From Melastoma dodecandrum (Eukaryota > Streptophyta > Magnoliopsida > Myrtales > Melastomataceae), in NCBI GenBank assembly GCA_029817715.1, contig JARUPY010000492.1, positions 62,001 through 126,000 of the forward strand: a stretch of DNA of 64,000 nt. Reading direction: 5' to 3'. The notes under the pieces are model-generated. The model was given only the letters and a program-made list of their open reading frames with translations. It was not told where the DNA came from and ran no database searches. Shown here piece after piece: positions 20,365 to 32,665 of this stretch; position 1 is the first letter of the stretch; the number at the start of each line of letters is the position of its first letter. Both the position numbers and the translations under genes were made by a program.

Positions 20365-21415
20365 TTTGTATTTGTTGTCACTTTTAATTTTCTTTCTTTT
20401 GCGTCTATAATTTCAATTTTATTTTCCTTTGCGTCCTTTTTATAACACCGTTAAGTTCACAGTCCGATGCGGACTAATGGGGTCATACGAGGATTATTTT
20501 TTTTTGCAAAATATATGTTTGTGTCTATAACTATGTCTAAACTTTCATATATGTCGTCATTTTCAATTTTCCTATTTTGTGTCCATTTTTATTTTTATTT
20601 ACATCATTTTCCTGACAATATTAAGCTCCTTGTCCGACGTGAACAAACGTGATAAAGGTCCCAGTGTCTTCTCTGACAGCTAGGCCAAAAGCCACGGTCT
20701 TTGTGGTGACCTGCATGCTCCACTTGATGATTGCCGTCTTCTCCGGATCCATGATGATGTTTCACTCCCGAGTGATTTACTCCCTAGCTCACGACACCGA
20801 GGCAGCCGAGCATCTCCTGGGTTCGACCCCGCGCGACCGTCGAGGACATACGATTCCTTAGCGTGTCTCCTATAGTTTCCCTCATCTATGACAGGGAGGC
20901 GCGTGGAGGGTAATGTTCGAGGCGGGGGTGGAGGGTTTGGCCGGGGACTTCCTATGATGCTTCATTTTTTATTTAATTTGATTACCTATTATTATAAATA
21001 TATATAATTCACATGACCCCATTAGTTCACGTCGATCAAGGAGCTTAACGACGTCAAGAACAAGAAGCAAATAAACCTAAAAAAGATGTTATGGACACAA
21101 AATAAAGAAATTGAAAATGATGTCACATGTGAAAGTTTGGACATAGTTATGTACACAAACATATAAATGCGAGCAAACAGAGAACACATTTTTGCTATGT
21201 ATGTTTTTTCTTCTATTGGGAGATCAACGAAACTAAAAGAGTATTGCTAAAAGCTATATATATATGACCCTGTTAGCCCATGTTAGACTGGGAACCTAAT
21301 GACGTTACGGAAAGGACGCAAAAGTAAATAAAATTGAAAATATGGACACAAAAGAAAGAAATTAAAAATGATGACAACGATGAAAGTTCGGCTAATGTTG
21401 TGGACACAAGCATAC
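20365..21415. repeat. Nested inverted repeats around a captured gene fragment
   Basis: Two related plus-oriented arms lie at about 20365-20490 and 20508-20650. Two minus-oriented arms lie at about 21010-21170 and 21262-21415. Shared phrases include TTGTGTCCATTTTTATTT against its complement in GGACACAAAATAAAGAAATTG, the CATGACCCCATTAG boundary, and AAGCTCCTTG-CCGACGTGAAC against GTTCACGTCGATCAAGGAGCTT. The inner GC-richer core (20650-20940) looks like gene sequence. This arrangement resembles a Pack-type DNA transposon. Confidence 0.65.
20649..20861 (+). pseudogene. Captured fragment of a small plant transmembrane protein gene (DUF7865-like)
   Basis: The frame encodes ARPKATVFVVTCMLHLMIAV, a hydrophobic segment, then SGSMMMFHSRVIYSLAHDTE and LLGSTPRDR. 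This resembles the N-terminal third of an uncharacterised plant membrane protein family, whose members read roughly CLLHSVIALTSG...MMFY...LGSTPHDQ. The family assignment is from memory and moderate. Similarity ends after GSTPRDR and the rest of the gene is missing. The fragment sits exactly between inverted repeat arms. Confidence 0.45.
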
Positions 21416-21769
21416 ATTTTTCCTTTTTTATTTTGCGATTAAGTAGCCGAAGTTGTCTTTCTTACCTATCATACATCAAATGCATAACTTATATGTTCAT
21501 CAAGTTTCCACAAATTCAGAGCTCTAAGAGACCACACTTTCTTCAAAAACAGAAAGAAATGTGAGAGGGAGAAGTTCTTCTGTGACGTAATAAATGACAT
21601 TTCCTTAGTGGACTAATTTAGGCAACACTAGTCCTCCGAAATGTGTAAATAGAACGATCTAACCTTCATTTAAATCCAACTAAGGTTGTGCCTCGAGTTA
21701 GTTTCAACTATGTTACTCTTTGTTAAAAATGAAAATATATAGCATGTCACACGTTCACCTAACAACTCG

Positions 21770-21850
21770 AGCTTTTTGGATAGTTGGCGTTGACTACTGT
21801 ACACCAGTAGCATCATAGTCAGAGGTCGAGGGTTCAAACTCTGTCACAGA
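21770..21850 (+). repeat. Possible tRNA-derived SINE head
   Basis: The sequence TAGTTGGCGTTGAC, about 25 bases, then GAGGTCGAGGGTTCAAACTC resembles the A and B boxes of a Pol III promoter as found at the 5' end of plant SINEs. No tail or target-site duplication was confirmed. Confidence 0.25.
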
Positions 21851-22031
21851 TGCTCACCTAACACATGGAGGTTTAGAGTTAGGGTTAAAAATCCACATAC
21901 TCTTGGGCTCTCACTCTTCCTTCATCGATAGATGCTCACATGTTTTTTCCAAATCATCAATGATTTCCTTTTGGACTTCAAATGCATCGTTGTGAAAATC
22001 AAGTTCAGAGTTTTCTGACTGTGAGAGTGGA

Positions 22032-22140
22032 CATTCCATGACTAAGCATATAATAATCCTCTTGTTTGGATAATACATATTATATTGCATTCCATCACTG
22101 AGCATATAATAGTCCTCTTGTTTGGATAATACATCATATA
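22032..22140. repeat. Two-copy tandem repeat, 56 bp unit
   Basis: The block CATTCCAT-ACT-AGCATATAATA-TCCTCTTGTTTGGATAATACAT occurs at 22032 and again at 22088 with few differences. Confidence 0.85.
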
Positions 22141-22144
22141 TCAC

Positions 22145-25100
22145 GACCTTGAAAAAATCAACTTTGATGGCTCTTCTTACGACTTTATCCTTGAAATATT
22201 ACCTTGAACCATGATGATCAGGGTTTTATCGTCAAGGTTCGATAAAGTGTTTACCTTTACTAAGATAGATTTCCCATAAACGAAGATGTGGAAGAATCAT
22301 AATTCATTACTTTCTTCCTTCAAAGTAGTAGTAATCAATGTTATGGCATACCTAAAATGTAACAGTTACTTGGAGTCGTTCCTAATCGACTCTCTAAAGC
22401 ATGATCGTGAAGATGAGTTGGTTGTTAGAGTAATTTGATTTTATGTCAAATTGGGCTAGTTTAGATGTATACTCGTGCTACATTTTGCAGCTCATATGAG
22501 ACATTCTATTATCAAACAAGTCAGACAACTTGGTGCATTTGATGTGGTTGCCACTTCTTATGGATTGCGAGCTAACCGGGATGTGTAGTTGGGGAAGGGT
22601 GTCTAGTTTGGTCATATTTGAACATTTATAAGTTGCACATCATATGACATTGTAAGCTGCAAGTGCACTCATATTGGTTCAAATTTGGTCATGGAATAGA
22701 TTATCATATATTGTGCCACTTTAGCATTGAATAGTATAAATAGATAAAATCCCTTAGGTCATAGATGGAAGGGTTGAGTTTGATGTTTACACGATACCCA
22801 TGCCAAGTAATAGGGATGCATGCCACAGGAGCTTACAAAGAGGCTCTAAATATGTATAACACGGATCACGTATCAAAGAGTCGATCACGATTTACGCATG
22901 TAATGAAACCTATTCACGGATACCGTTGATTGACCTTTTCATTTCAAGTTATTTGACATATATACCAGAAAGATGTCCTTGCTCAACTTTCATAGTTATA
23001 TTTGGTCGGTTGAGAGTGCTAAGGTGCGCGAGTTCCTCTCGTACTGTTTTTTTATTATGGAGTGAGATTTCTCTGATAAGGTTACATGTCAATTTGGAGA
23101 CGTTCCTCTTGTTCCGAGGAGATGTAACATAAACAAGAGTATCAGATCAACTTATGTGACCAGATCATGAATAATTTGGGCATGCATACGTACATACAGT
23201 ACATGCATGGAGCTATGGTTTGAACGCACGAATGAATAACAATACGTCGTCCGATTATGTGACATAAATGAAATACTCCATATGGTATTTGTTGACTTGT
23301 GAAATTTTGGGTTTATATCTAGAAGCCAATTTCTTGACTAGAGAATTTAAGTGAGAGAACAATTCTAATTGAAGTATGGAAACTTTCAATTAGGTGACGT
23401 GATAGATTGGATTGGAATGAAAACAATTCTAATTTTAGAATTGAAGATCATCCAGATAAAACAAGATCATTTTCTTTAATTAATCGTGTTCTCTAAAAGA
23501 TTTTTTTTTTATCTCAATGAATTATGATTACTCGAACCATATTCTGAATCCATGTATTCATTTTTCGAATATTCAATTGCTACTATATTCTAAGTATAGC
23601 TGGAGATACATTTCCCATATCGACATTATGTTGGGTTGGGACACTAATAAGTTTTACTATCGTATATTTTCCTAATATGCAAATAACATGTGACTCGGTG
23701 TCGGTGCATAATGAGCGACAGGATATAGTCGGAAAGGTGTGTGTGGGTAACGGATGAGCAAATAAAAGAACAGATGGGTGAAAAACACGAATTTGGTTAA
23801 AGGTGAAGAGATAATGTTGAGTACAAGAACAAGGGATACATATTTCACTACAATGATAGGAAATTCAGATAGACTACATATTTAACTACATGTTTCGTGT
23901 GGTCCATGGAAACATATGCACTACTCGGACGACACAATCAAACTCAACCGTACTTAAAACTCACTAAATGGAGAGAGAGTTAAAGACATAAAGTCTAGCA
24001 AAGAGTTCTCTTAAATTCTGAATAATTCTCCATTTATCATTTCAAACGGCTTTATTTATGAAAGTCACCCAAACTTAGCATAAATAGAAAATTAAAGGTT
24101 TGCATAGAAAATCGTGACATGCACAAGGAGACACTTAAGGAAATAAATTATTATGACAGTGCTATGGGGAAGGAACACATCATCATGCTTAGCCCAAGTC
24201 GATGCCTCGATAAAGTCCTCCTTCGAGCCTTCTCAAGTCTACTACCTTCATTCCATTCTCGAGTTGACTAAAAAATGGGCTTCTTGAGTTGTTTACCTCG
24301 ACTGACTGGAAAAAGGCTTTTCGAATCGGCTACTGAAAACAGGATCAATTACTCAGATGGTGAGCAGAGTGACTCCTTCCATTCTAGACTCAAGTTGGGA
24401 TATCTCGATATTTCTTCGTATGGAAGCTAGAGTTCTCTACATCAAGGGGCTACTCGATGGTCGGCAAGGTGCGTGGTGAGTTGACGGAGGTGTGTTTGAC
24501 TCCACATCAACATGTATACTATTATTATCCTTTATTGTCGTAAGAGAAGCGTCTGCGGAAAATCAAACTATGAGCAAGCCAGCAATAAAATGTGATGACT
24601 TTAGCTGGAGAAGTAGTAGACATTCTGATCATATGGTCATTGCGGAGGATTAGAAGACCAACCGAAACAGAATGACTACACACTACATGAGTAAAATGAC
24701 GAAGAAGATCATGGTGCTAAATATTTCCAACTCAACATGGAAAAGGGCGAAGAAAACGAAGATCACTGTCTTCCTCGAGGCATGGACTTTGAAGAAAAGG
24801 GCCAAAAATGCTGTTTGTGAAAGTGATAGTTCTAAATACATGTAGTTGCAATATCATCACTGTTTCGGACATCAAGTTTATGCTCGACTCATGAAATCAG
24901 CGACCTAGGTGAAATGGCTAAGACTCTCGTTTCAGAAACGCGAGTTTTGTCATTCTAAACGCAGAGTATTTTTTTTACCGATGGTATTTCTGCAGAAACC
25001 TCTTCCGTAGAGTCTAACCCAACACCTTCCGCCGCAATTAGCACTTGCCCCTGCCATTTCTTGCTCTTACCGGCTAAGCCAGTTCCACCTCCGTTAACTT

Positions 25101-25280
25101 CTACACCTTCCCTGTCACAGTAATCTGTTGCGGCATGTTGGCGAATCCCACTTTCATTTAAGGGAACATATGGCCAAAACGAGCTAATATAACGAGAATT
25201 TTTTATTACAGCAAGGACAAAAATTGTCTTTGGATTTTCCATCTAAGTTACAGAGAAATATATGCCTCGAGAAAGGAGAA
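22145..25280. other. Long gene-free stretch
   Basis: I see no supportable gene, RNA or complete element in these 3 kb. Open frames are short and lack recognisable motifs. One minus-strand 95-codon frame at 24955-25242 has an ATG but no known domain. Confidence 0.5.
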
Positions 25281-25286
25281 CCATAT

Positions 25287-25383
25287 CATTCTTTTACACA
25301 ACTAAAGTAGATGAAGGTGGAGATGAACACTACAAGGATCACAGCACCCAGATCAGATTGCACTGAATCCCCAGGCTTCCACC
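25287..25383 (-). other. Candidate terminal exon encoding a membrane-anchor segment
   Basis: On the minus strand, an acceptor-like TGCAG is followed by an open frame encoding WKPGDSVQSDLG, then a hydrophobic run ending in TFIYFSCVKE and a TGA. It looks like the last exon of a tail-anchored or small membrane protein. It lies 0.55 kb downstream of the RING gene on the same strand, so it may be an alternative 3' exon of that gene or part of a separate gene. No matching upstream exon was found. Confidence 0.25.
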
Positions 25384-25927
25384 CTGCATAAATCACAACG
25401 AAACATAAACACGACGTACAGAAAGTAGTATGATGCTCCAGAGATTTCAGGGAACATCACATAATTAGACCAGCCAGATGGTGAGAAGAAGAATCGTGTA
25501 GGGAAAATTATCACAAGGAATAATACATCATGAACAGGGAATGATCTAAACAGATTAGCAACACTGCTTTAGCTTAGACATAACCGCATGAATTTCCAAC
25601 AAGACTCCAATTTCAGAGAATCTTAAAGTCTATGACATTGACTCAAGCAGTCGGGTTGAGCCCTCCCAAAACCTGTAACTTCGACTTTGAACCATGCCGA
25701 GTATTGCAATCATAAGCAGAAATTCATGTTTTGGATAAGAGGAAATTAATATCTACACCAGACTTTACCACCAACAAAGAAGAAGTGATACTACTTTCAT
25801 TGAGTGAGATGATCTATTAACCTTCTTTTAGGGACAAAGATAGTATGTAATGACACGCTACACTATCACCATTCGGATATTAGAGGATACGTATAAAAAC
25901 TGTCTCAATGAAACACACATACATATC

Positions 25928-27244
25928 TTAGTTTAATCTTCTTCTTCTGGGTGGACGGGAATCTCCACTATCCATATCAGATGCCCTGGAACTACCATCT
26001 GCCCTTTGCCTGGAAGTAGAAGTCGACAGGGACACCATGGAATCTATCTCAACCGCAGTGTCTACTTGACTCTCTGAGTTTATAACAGCAGCGATGCTCG
26101 AGACTGAATCCCTGTCATCGCCTGGAGGATGAAGTTCTTGATTCCTCCCTGAAGAATGGGTGTGAAGATACTCAAGAATCCTCTCGGCAGAGCCCAGTGC
26201 GGACGAAAGAGACGACCCTGTGGAATTCCTATGAGCGTGAGACCTCCTGAGAAGGAGCGAGTGAAGCCGACGAACTTCCCTAACCTCAGGGTTCACATTT
26301 CGGCTCTGCATCAGATCGACCGCCTCATCAGGCGCAACAGATATTTCCTCCCTGCGCATTCGTGTAGCCAGCAGCCTATCGATTAGGGACGAAGTCCTCG
26401 CAGCATTTTCATGGAAATCATTGGATAACCTATTGATTCTAGAGGCATTTCTCTCGGCTACTTCACGAATGTCGGCGGATTCTGATGACTGAACCAGGTC
26501 CCTAGTCAGATCAAATCTACTCCTAAGACGCCTGATCATTTCTTCCATGGGAAAATTCAGGGCAGTTCTGTGGAGAGTTTGCCTGAAGCTCTCAATCCTA
26601 CGTGCCTGAGGCCGGAGAGGGATATCGCCACTCGCGTCTTCCTCCAGCTTAGGTTTACCGTTCCCACGGCCATATATAGGGGTCACATTCTTAACTGTGA
26701 CCTCTCCCTTGCAAACAGGACACTCCTTTATATCAGTGTTGACATGCAGCCACCGGTACAGACACGGCCAGCAGAACAAATGACCGCAACATGAGACAAC
26801 GGGTTCCTTGGCCAAATCAAAGCAAATGTTACAATCAAAGAAGCTCCCATCGTTTTCAGTACCCTTCACAGAATCACCCTTCGCATCAAGCCCCCCTCCA
26901 TCCTCCAAATTCATCACTACATTCTCACACGCCTTCTCCAACTCATCAACCCCACCCTCTTGCACCATGCTGCCTTCACTTGCTTGCAGCACCACCCCTT
27001 CCTGTTCACCAACCATGAACTCACTCAAGTCCATCGGGATGTTCTGCCTCTCAGGAGAAACCCGGAACCTCCGCCATCTCCTCTGGTGAGCTCTCAACCT
27101 AGCGACATCCCTAAGCCTGCGGTACGGCGCTTCAATCCAGTGATCCAAGTTCACAGCCACGCCAGGCATGGGCTCCGCATTGGGACCAAGGGCAGGACCC
27201 AGATTCAGGTCAAGGTTCATGGCAATGGAATCCTCTTCAGCCAT
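25928..27244 (-). CDS. RING-HC E3 ubiquitin ligase (RMA/MUSE-like), single exon
   Basis: This protein of 438 residues should transfer ubiquitin from an E2 to substrates. The start is the ATG at 27244 (MAEEDSIAMNLDLNLGP). An EAR-like LDLNL lies near residues 11-15. A C3HC4 RING-HC domain spans about 135-180: CNICFDLAKEPVVSCCGHLF, CWPCLYRWLH and ECPVCKGEV, with all eight metal ligands present. The rest is polar, with Arg/Ser-rich stretches, and it ends in RRRRLN. Length, N-terminus and RING type resemble Arabidopsis At3g58030/At2g42030 (MUSE1/MUSE2), which limit NLR-mediated immunity; this match is from memory. No transmembrane helix is seen in the frame, unlike RMA1-3. Upstream, a C16/A12 homopolymer junction at 27276-27303 lies in the probable 5' UTR. 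Confidence 0.92.
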   Translation of the reverse strand: MAEEDSIAMNLDLNLGPALGPNAEPMPGVAVNLDHWIEAPYRRLRDVARLRAHQRRWRRFRVSPERQNIPMDLSEFMVGEQEGVVLQASEGSMVQEGGVDELEKACENVVMNLEDGGGLDAKGDSVKGTENDGSFFDCNICFDLAKEPVVSCCGHLFCWPCLYRWLHVNTDIKECPVCKGEVTVKNVTPIYGRGNGKPKLEEDASGDIPLRPQARRIESFRQTLHRTALNFPMEEMIRRLRSRFDLTRDLVQSSESADIREVAERNASRINRLSNDFHENAARTSSLIDRLLATRMRREEISVAPDEAVDLMQSRNVNPEVREVRRLHSLLLRRSHAHRNSTGSSLSSALGSAERILEYLHTHSSGRNQELHPPGDDRDSVSSIAAVINSESQVDTAVEIDSMVSLSTSTSRQRADGSSRASDMDSGDSRPPRRRRLN

Positions 27245-27275
27245 CACAAATCCAACACCCAGCTAGCTCCCTACA

Positions 27276-27303
27276 CCCCCCCCCCCCCCCCAAAAAAAAA
27301 AAA
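27276..27303. repeat. Poly-C/poly-A junction in the RING gene leader
   Basis: Sixteen C residues are followed by twelve A residues, starting about 30 bases upstream of the RING start codon. On the transcribed strand this reads T12 then G16. It may be polymorphic. Confidence 0.9.
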
Positions 27304-27309
27304 CCGTGA

Positions 27310-30300
27310 CACCCAGCTAAGGAAAACCCATAACCATAAAAAATCAACCCCTCTTTGGCAGATAAGAAAAAAAGCTTCCGAATTTAACCTAATCAGCCAA
27401 ACCTAGGTCCGCAAGACAAGCTCAAAAGTACCAAATCATTCACCTGAACACGACACAAAGATGGAATCTTTATCCCATAAAAGCCTCGAGAACACCAAAT
27501 TTTCCATCCCCCACAACCCTAATCGGAAGCCCACAAGAACACGCCGATCTTACGAAACTACACCCAACAAATCACTACACCCAACCCCCCGCACCCCCAA
27601 ATTCTGACCCAATACGAGGAAAACCCACATGCCGGTTCGATTTGTTACAGAAAGGGGAAGGAGGATCCCAAAGTCATTCGTTCATTCATTCATTCATTGG
27701 ACATTCCTGTTTTACACGTGGCAGCGAATATATATTATATATATATTATTATTCATGAGAGAAAATATTCATTCCTTAATCCTACTTTCCCATTAAGCTT
27801 TCTACAATTTGTTTTGATATCCCCATTTTGGATTGTACCGCTATAGTGTTGATTTAAAAAAAAAAATTGTCGCGGCAAAAAATTTGAAAATTCATTATTT
27901 ATCATTCCTAACTAATTATTTTACGAAGTAGGTTTGCTCTATAAATTGTAAACTTACTACTTGAAATATGAAGTTACAACGTCTCAAAAGACTAAATGAA
28001 ACTATAATGAAAAAAATATAAATTTTTTTAGGAAAGAACTCATTACTTTCTTGTTAAAATATAAGGACAAATAAAAAAGTTGAAAATCTCTAAGTTTTAT
28101 TTTTTTTTGGAAGAAAGTCGCTGATAGAAAACATAACTTGGAATAAGAATTTTATGTAATCGAATCAAAGCATATCAATATCTTTAGTTTAAAAAGTGAT
28201 TTCACCATGGAGAAGTAGCAGTGACATCCGTTCCGAAGTGGCTGGTTCAAGTAGTGACTTAGGAACAATAATTTAGGAATTTTGAAACCTATTGCCTTAT
28301 TTAAGAAACTTTTTTTTTTATACTGAATGTACACAGATACAATCCTCCTCCCATTAGTCCCTATGAGAGTCCTTATTTTCCCCATGTTGATCATCTGACC
28401 ACTAGAAACTCGCGAATAATACGCTTTGATTTCTTGCAAAGTTGTTCACCGGTGTGGCTGTTAGTGTCCTATTGGTTGAAAGCAACTCTCGATCTGACAC
28501 CAACAAACCTTAATTGTTCTATAGGTTAAAGTAGTAGGTCTCGTTGAACGGGTTCGGAGTAACACAAGTTAGAAATTTTGTTTGGGCTTACATTAATTAT
28601 TTATTTTATTTATCTTTTTTATTTCTTTTATTTTAATGTCTATTTTATAAAAGACAACATTATGTAAGTAACACAGTGCATACACAATAAAGTATTATGA
28701 TCGCAAAAGTTATTGCAATATGTACATCTTATTTATTTAATATAATTTATGATTGGGTGTAAGCTATTTTTATTACCAATGGTATGTTGATAAGACATCT
28801 TACGGTTAATAACGGATGGGTCCTTTCCCACCAATTTATAAAAAAAAAATCTTGGGGTTGTATAAACTATAAACTAGTTTAATTCTTAAATATAGGATTA
28901 TTTATGTTAAACTTTGTGGATTGGGGTGACTACTCCTTTTGAGGTTCTTCAACCACAAGGGCTATTATTAACCCATCCGAACATAAGGGGTTGGGCCCTA
29001 TAGATCGATTGATCGTTCCACTATCGGTCACCGCAGTCGACCGGTCCGGCAATTAAGGTCGGCATGTGATAGTCAATGATCAATTGTTGACCGTTAAAGT
29101 TAAAAAAATAAAAATAATTCAAAGTTACTAAATAACATAGTAGATGACGTTTAGGGCATTCATTTATGCTGTCATTTAATTTTCAGATTAGTGGCAGGAA
29201 ATATAAAATTATTTATAAACGAGGAAAATATCCCAGTATAGATGTTTTGTTACGAATATATGAGCCACGTAAAAAAAGGATCATATTGTGTTGTGAATAT
29301 TTAGTTGCTAAAGTGACTCGTACTTTCTCTATTGGGTCGCTTGTACGCAACAAGTGATGATTATTTAAGAATCGCATATATTTATTTCCTCGCAATTTTC
29401 GTTATGCACGGTGATGGTTATTTAAGAATCACATGAATTTATTTAGCCACAACGCCCTCCAGGCATCAAGATCTCCCATAGTTCGAGGAAGGCGCTTACC
29501 TTCTTGATTGAAGGCGCCCTGTACATTGATGGTGGTTGTTGGGCTCCAAATATAAGCCCAAAAGATCGCGGCTCGAAGCGGCCTTGATGGAGAAAAGGTA
29601 TTAATACTCACACTTTGTCATCGTCAAAATCAGATTATGTCAACGTTCTCGTAATTATCATAAGAGATGCACTTTTATCCTTTCATCTTCTTATCACTAG
29701 TTAATCCTCTTGTAGGAAATTTTAAATTATTGTTGCAGATTCACGCGTTAGGGTTTAAGATATAAGACAATGTCTTCCCGAGAGTTCTTTGTTTATGATA
29801 CCAAGTCCGATTGAAAGTTGGATCGTCAGAAAGCGAAGCTACGTTTCATAGATTGTCCTTACAAGTAGTAGTAATAACGGAGTATTTTTTTTTAAGAAAT
29901 GAAAAACAGAACAAGTGCAAAGATCGTGCCAACAAGACAATCCCACCTTCTAAAAAATCGTAATCACACCAACCCGATAAAATAAAACTAATCTTTGGGA
30001 AACATAGGGTAACACAGAGACAAGAATAGTAAAAAATCAAAGTCTTAATCTGTGCTCCACTCCCATCACTGACATTCAAATAGAGATATCAATCCTTAAG
30101 CCAGTGAGATTGAAATATGTCATGCCCTCAAACTAACAACCCATAGACACTCGAGTGAAACACATAAAGCTCACTTTTTTGTTTAAATCTCATGGACATC
30201 TTTGACCGAAAACTTTGGATTTGGTTGGGATGGTTTAAAATTAAGATTGGGGGGCGGGGGGAGGAGGGAATGATATGGCCAACCAATCAAAATGGCTTGA

Positions 30301-30380
30301 ATTTGCTAGACTTCTCCTTTGGGGGGTCCCAATTCCAATTTGTCACTTGATGATTTATGGTCCCATCTTCCATTCTGTTT
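27310..30380. other. Gene-free AT-rich region
   Basis: The first 350 bases are probably leader and promoter of the RING gene. An (ATTC)n run lies at 27677-27700 and TA-rich runs near 27730-27755. No further gene is supported. A 60-codon minus frame at 29429-29611 is unassigned. Confidence 0.5.
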
Positions 30381-30384
30381 CCGG

Positions 30385-30880
30385 ACGAAAACACGTCGCG
30401 ATATAACGAGACTAAAGTGTTGATTGTAATGTGATCGTCAATAATACAAAAGAACAAAAAGAAGTCAAGAATTTCACTAACACAAGAAAAGAAAACTTAC
30501 AGCCGTTTTACAACACTTTACACGATTTCTAACAGTCAAGTTAACAACCAATCAGCCCTTCAAGATCATAGAATGAATGTTTGTGTGTTACAAATGACTA
30601 AAAGCGACATATTTATAGACGTTAATTATCCTAATACTAACTATAAACCAAGGGCTGCTTGGTTGTTAACTATCGATTAACTGTTGGGATGACTCCGTCG
30701 TCGACGAACTTTTTGGTCGATCCTCATAACATCGATGAACTTCAGAGTCTGCATCGACTTTATGCATTGATGATCATCTTCGACGCAGCATCGACATTGA
30801 ACACTGTCGAAGCTTCATCGATCTCGAGCACCTTCAAAGTCCAATACGTAAAGCCCAAAATGACGTTTACCATGTAAACA
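30385..30880. repeat. LTR-like repeat of the GTCGCGAT family (copy 1)
   Basis: It begins with AAAACACGTCGCGATATAACG and shares order and phrases with 38070-38640: an ACTTACA-GC block, CAACATTT, a GACAATCA-GCA--CCTTCA block, TATTTATA and repeated ATCGA motifs. The ends at 35468, 37018, 48974 and 50503 carry the same first phrase. It reads as the terminal part of an LTR in reverse orientation. Confidence 0.5.
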
Positions 30881-30884
30881 CTTT

Positions 30885-31850
30885 ATCATAAAAAGATTAT
30901 ACAAACAATTGGAGAAAAAAAAATTCTCCACAATGCAACACTTTGTAAGAAAGAATAATATTTTGAAAGCTGCTCAATTAATTCCATGGACTCACTCCAA
31001 AAAAGGATGGAAACAAAATTCAATTCCACCCCAAAAGATCCCAAAGTTGTGTATATGATGGGGTGAATCAGGAAGAAAAAATTCAAACCCAATTCTTTTC
31101 AATTTTTCATACACAGTCAAAATACTTTCCTCTGTTTCCTTTGTGATTTAGCTCTTCAAAATTTGATGCTTCTTTTCACGTGTTTTGCCTAAGTTCCCTC
31201 TTTCCCTTTATTTTTATTTCCAAAATGGAGGAAGAATGCATTTAAATTGCAAATTTTAATTGCTTTGACCCTTTTTTTTATACTGTGATTTCTTTCCACT
31301 TTATGGACTTTTTTTCTTACTTTAACTTGAAACCCACGAACCAAAATTGTTAAAACTTTGCCATCATTACAAGGATTATTTTTATCCACTTACGATAATA
31401 ATTATAATTATTACTTATATATATATATAGTGAATACGGTGATGGAAAATATTGCAGCTCTGTTCAATTATAAATTTAGTTCCTAAAATATCTTTTTCAG
31501 TAATTTTCAAAGTTCTTATAGGGTCGAGAGTAAGGAGTTTCATTTATAAATAACTCGTTTATTTGAAATAATAATTTCACTTCCCTTAATAAAATTCGGT
31601 TCGAACTCATTCTCGCTATTCCCGAGTTTTTATAAAATCAAACTTATTATTTCTAACAACGATTTTTCTATACATTTAAAAATTTTTGAAACTTAAACTT
31701 CAAATTATTTTACTTCCGTAAATATTTGGGATTTATATGATATTGGGAGGGATGGGGTCGTCCCAACAACTTCGTGGTTAGAATGTCCTCAAATCAATAA
31801 GAAATTGATTTCCCACTCTCTCTCTCTCTAAAGATAAAAGAAAAGGCCAG
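30885..31850. other. Gene-free AT-rich region
   Basis: No gene is supported. A short TA run lies near 31417-31430. The last part before 31850 becomes CT-rich and leads into the WRC gene leader. Confidence 0.5.
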
Positions 31851-32047
31851 ATCTTTGTTCTTCATTTTCCTCGGTTACTTCTTCTTCTTCTTCTTCTTGC
31901 ATCCTCCTCCCCTCGTCTCTTGTCCCCTTTCTCTTCTTCCGACCAATAAACCGTTGATAATACCTAAGCATAACCCCCCCACCCAACGAACGACCTACGA
32001 CCGACGGGTCGACTCGAGAGGCCGCTTAGCCTTTTGGGAAGGGAAAC

Positions 32048-32620
32048 ATGAGGATAAGGAAGAGGCAGGTCCCCCTCCCCCTCTCCTCCCTCTCCCCAAT
32101 CCCACTCTCCGATCCCCTCTTCCTCCTTAAGTCTCCTCCTCCTCCTCCCCGGATCGACCCTGGCAACCATCCCCCCGCCGGTTATTTCCCGGTTATTCCC
32201 CCTAGCTCTTGCTTTGCTGTTGCAGTCGCTTTCGTCTGCTTGCACCAGTTGGCTTTCGACTGATTTCCCAGATTCGTTGCTTCCAGATCTTAATATTCAC
32301 CCACTACTGCTGTTCTTGTTGCTCAATTTTCGTGGTAAAAAAGTGATTCCGCTTTGTTGCTTAGTAACAAACAAAACCTCTTCTTAGCAGGAGGAAGAGG
32401 GGAAAGGCAGCAGCAGCAGCAGCAGCAATTATCATCATTCCAGGTAAGATTTGAATCCTTCTTTTTCTTCTATGTCAAGATTACAGATGATATATTTTCT
32501 TTTATATCGATAAGTAGCGTCATTCTAATTTATTCTCAAATTTGTTTTCTTCCTTTCTTTTCCGTTGTGGGGAGGGTGTAACTTAAAAACTCATGATGAT
32601 GTAAATACTATTATTATTAC

Positions 32621-32665
<45 letters not shown>

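Noticed and set aside
20800..20840. GGTTCGACCCC resembling a tRNA T-loop
   Set aside because: It lies in the coding frame of the captured membrane-protein fragment, and no cloverleaf could be formed around it.
21865..21890. TTAGGGTT-like string suggestive of telomeric repeat
   Set aside because: Only one copy, so not an interstitial telomere.
24955..25242. 95-codon minus-strand frame starting with ATG (MENPKTIFVLAV)
   Set aside because: No domain recognised and no splice context. It may be chance, so it is left out as a gene.
29429..29611. 60-codon minus-strand frame (NVQGAFNQEGKRLPRTMGDL)
   Set aside because: Looks slightly coding-like, but it is short and unmatched to any family I know.
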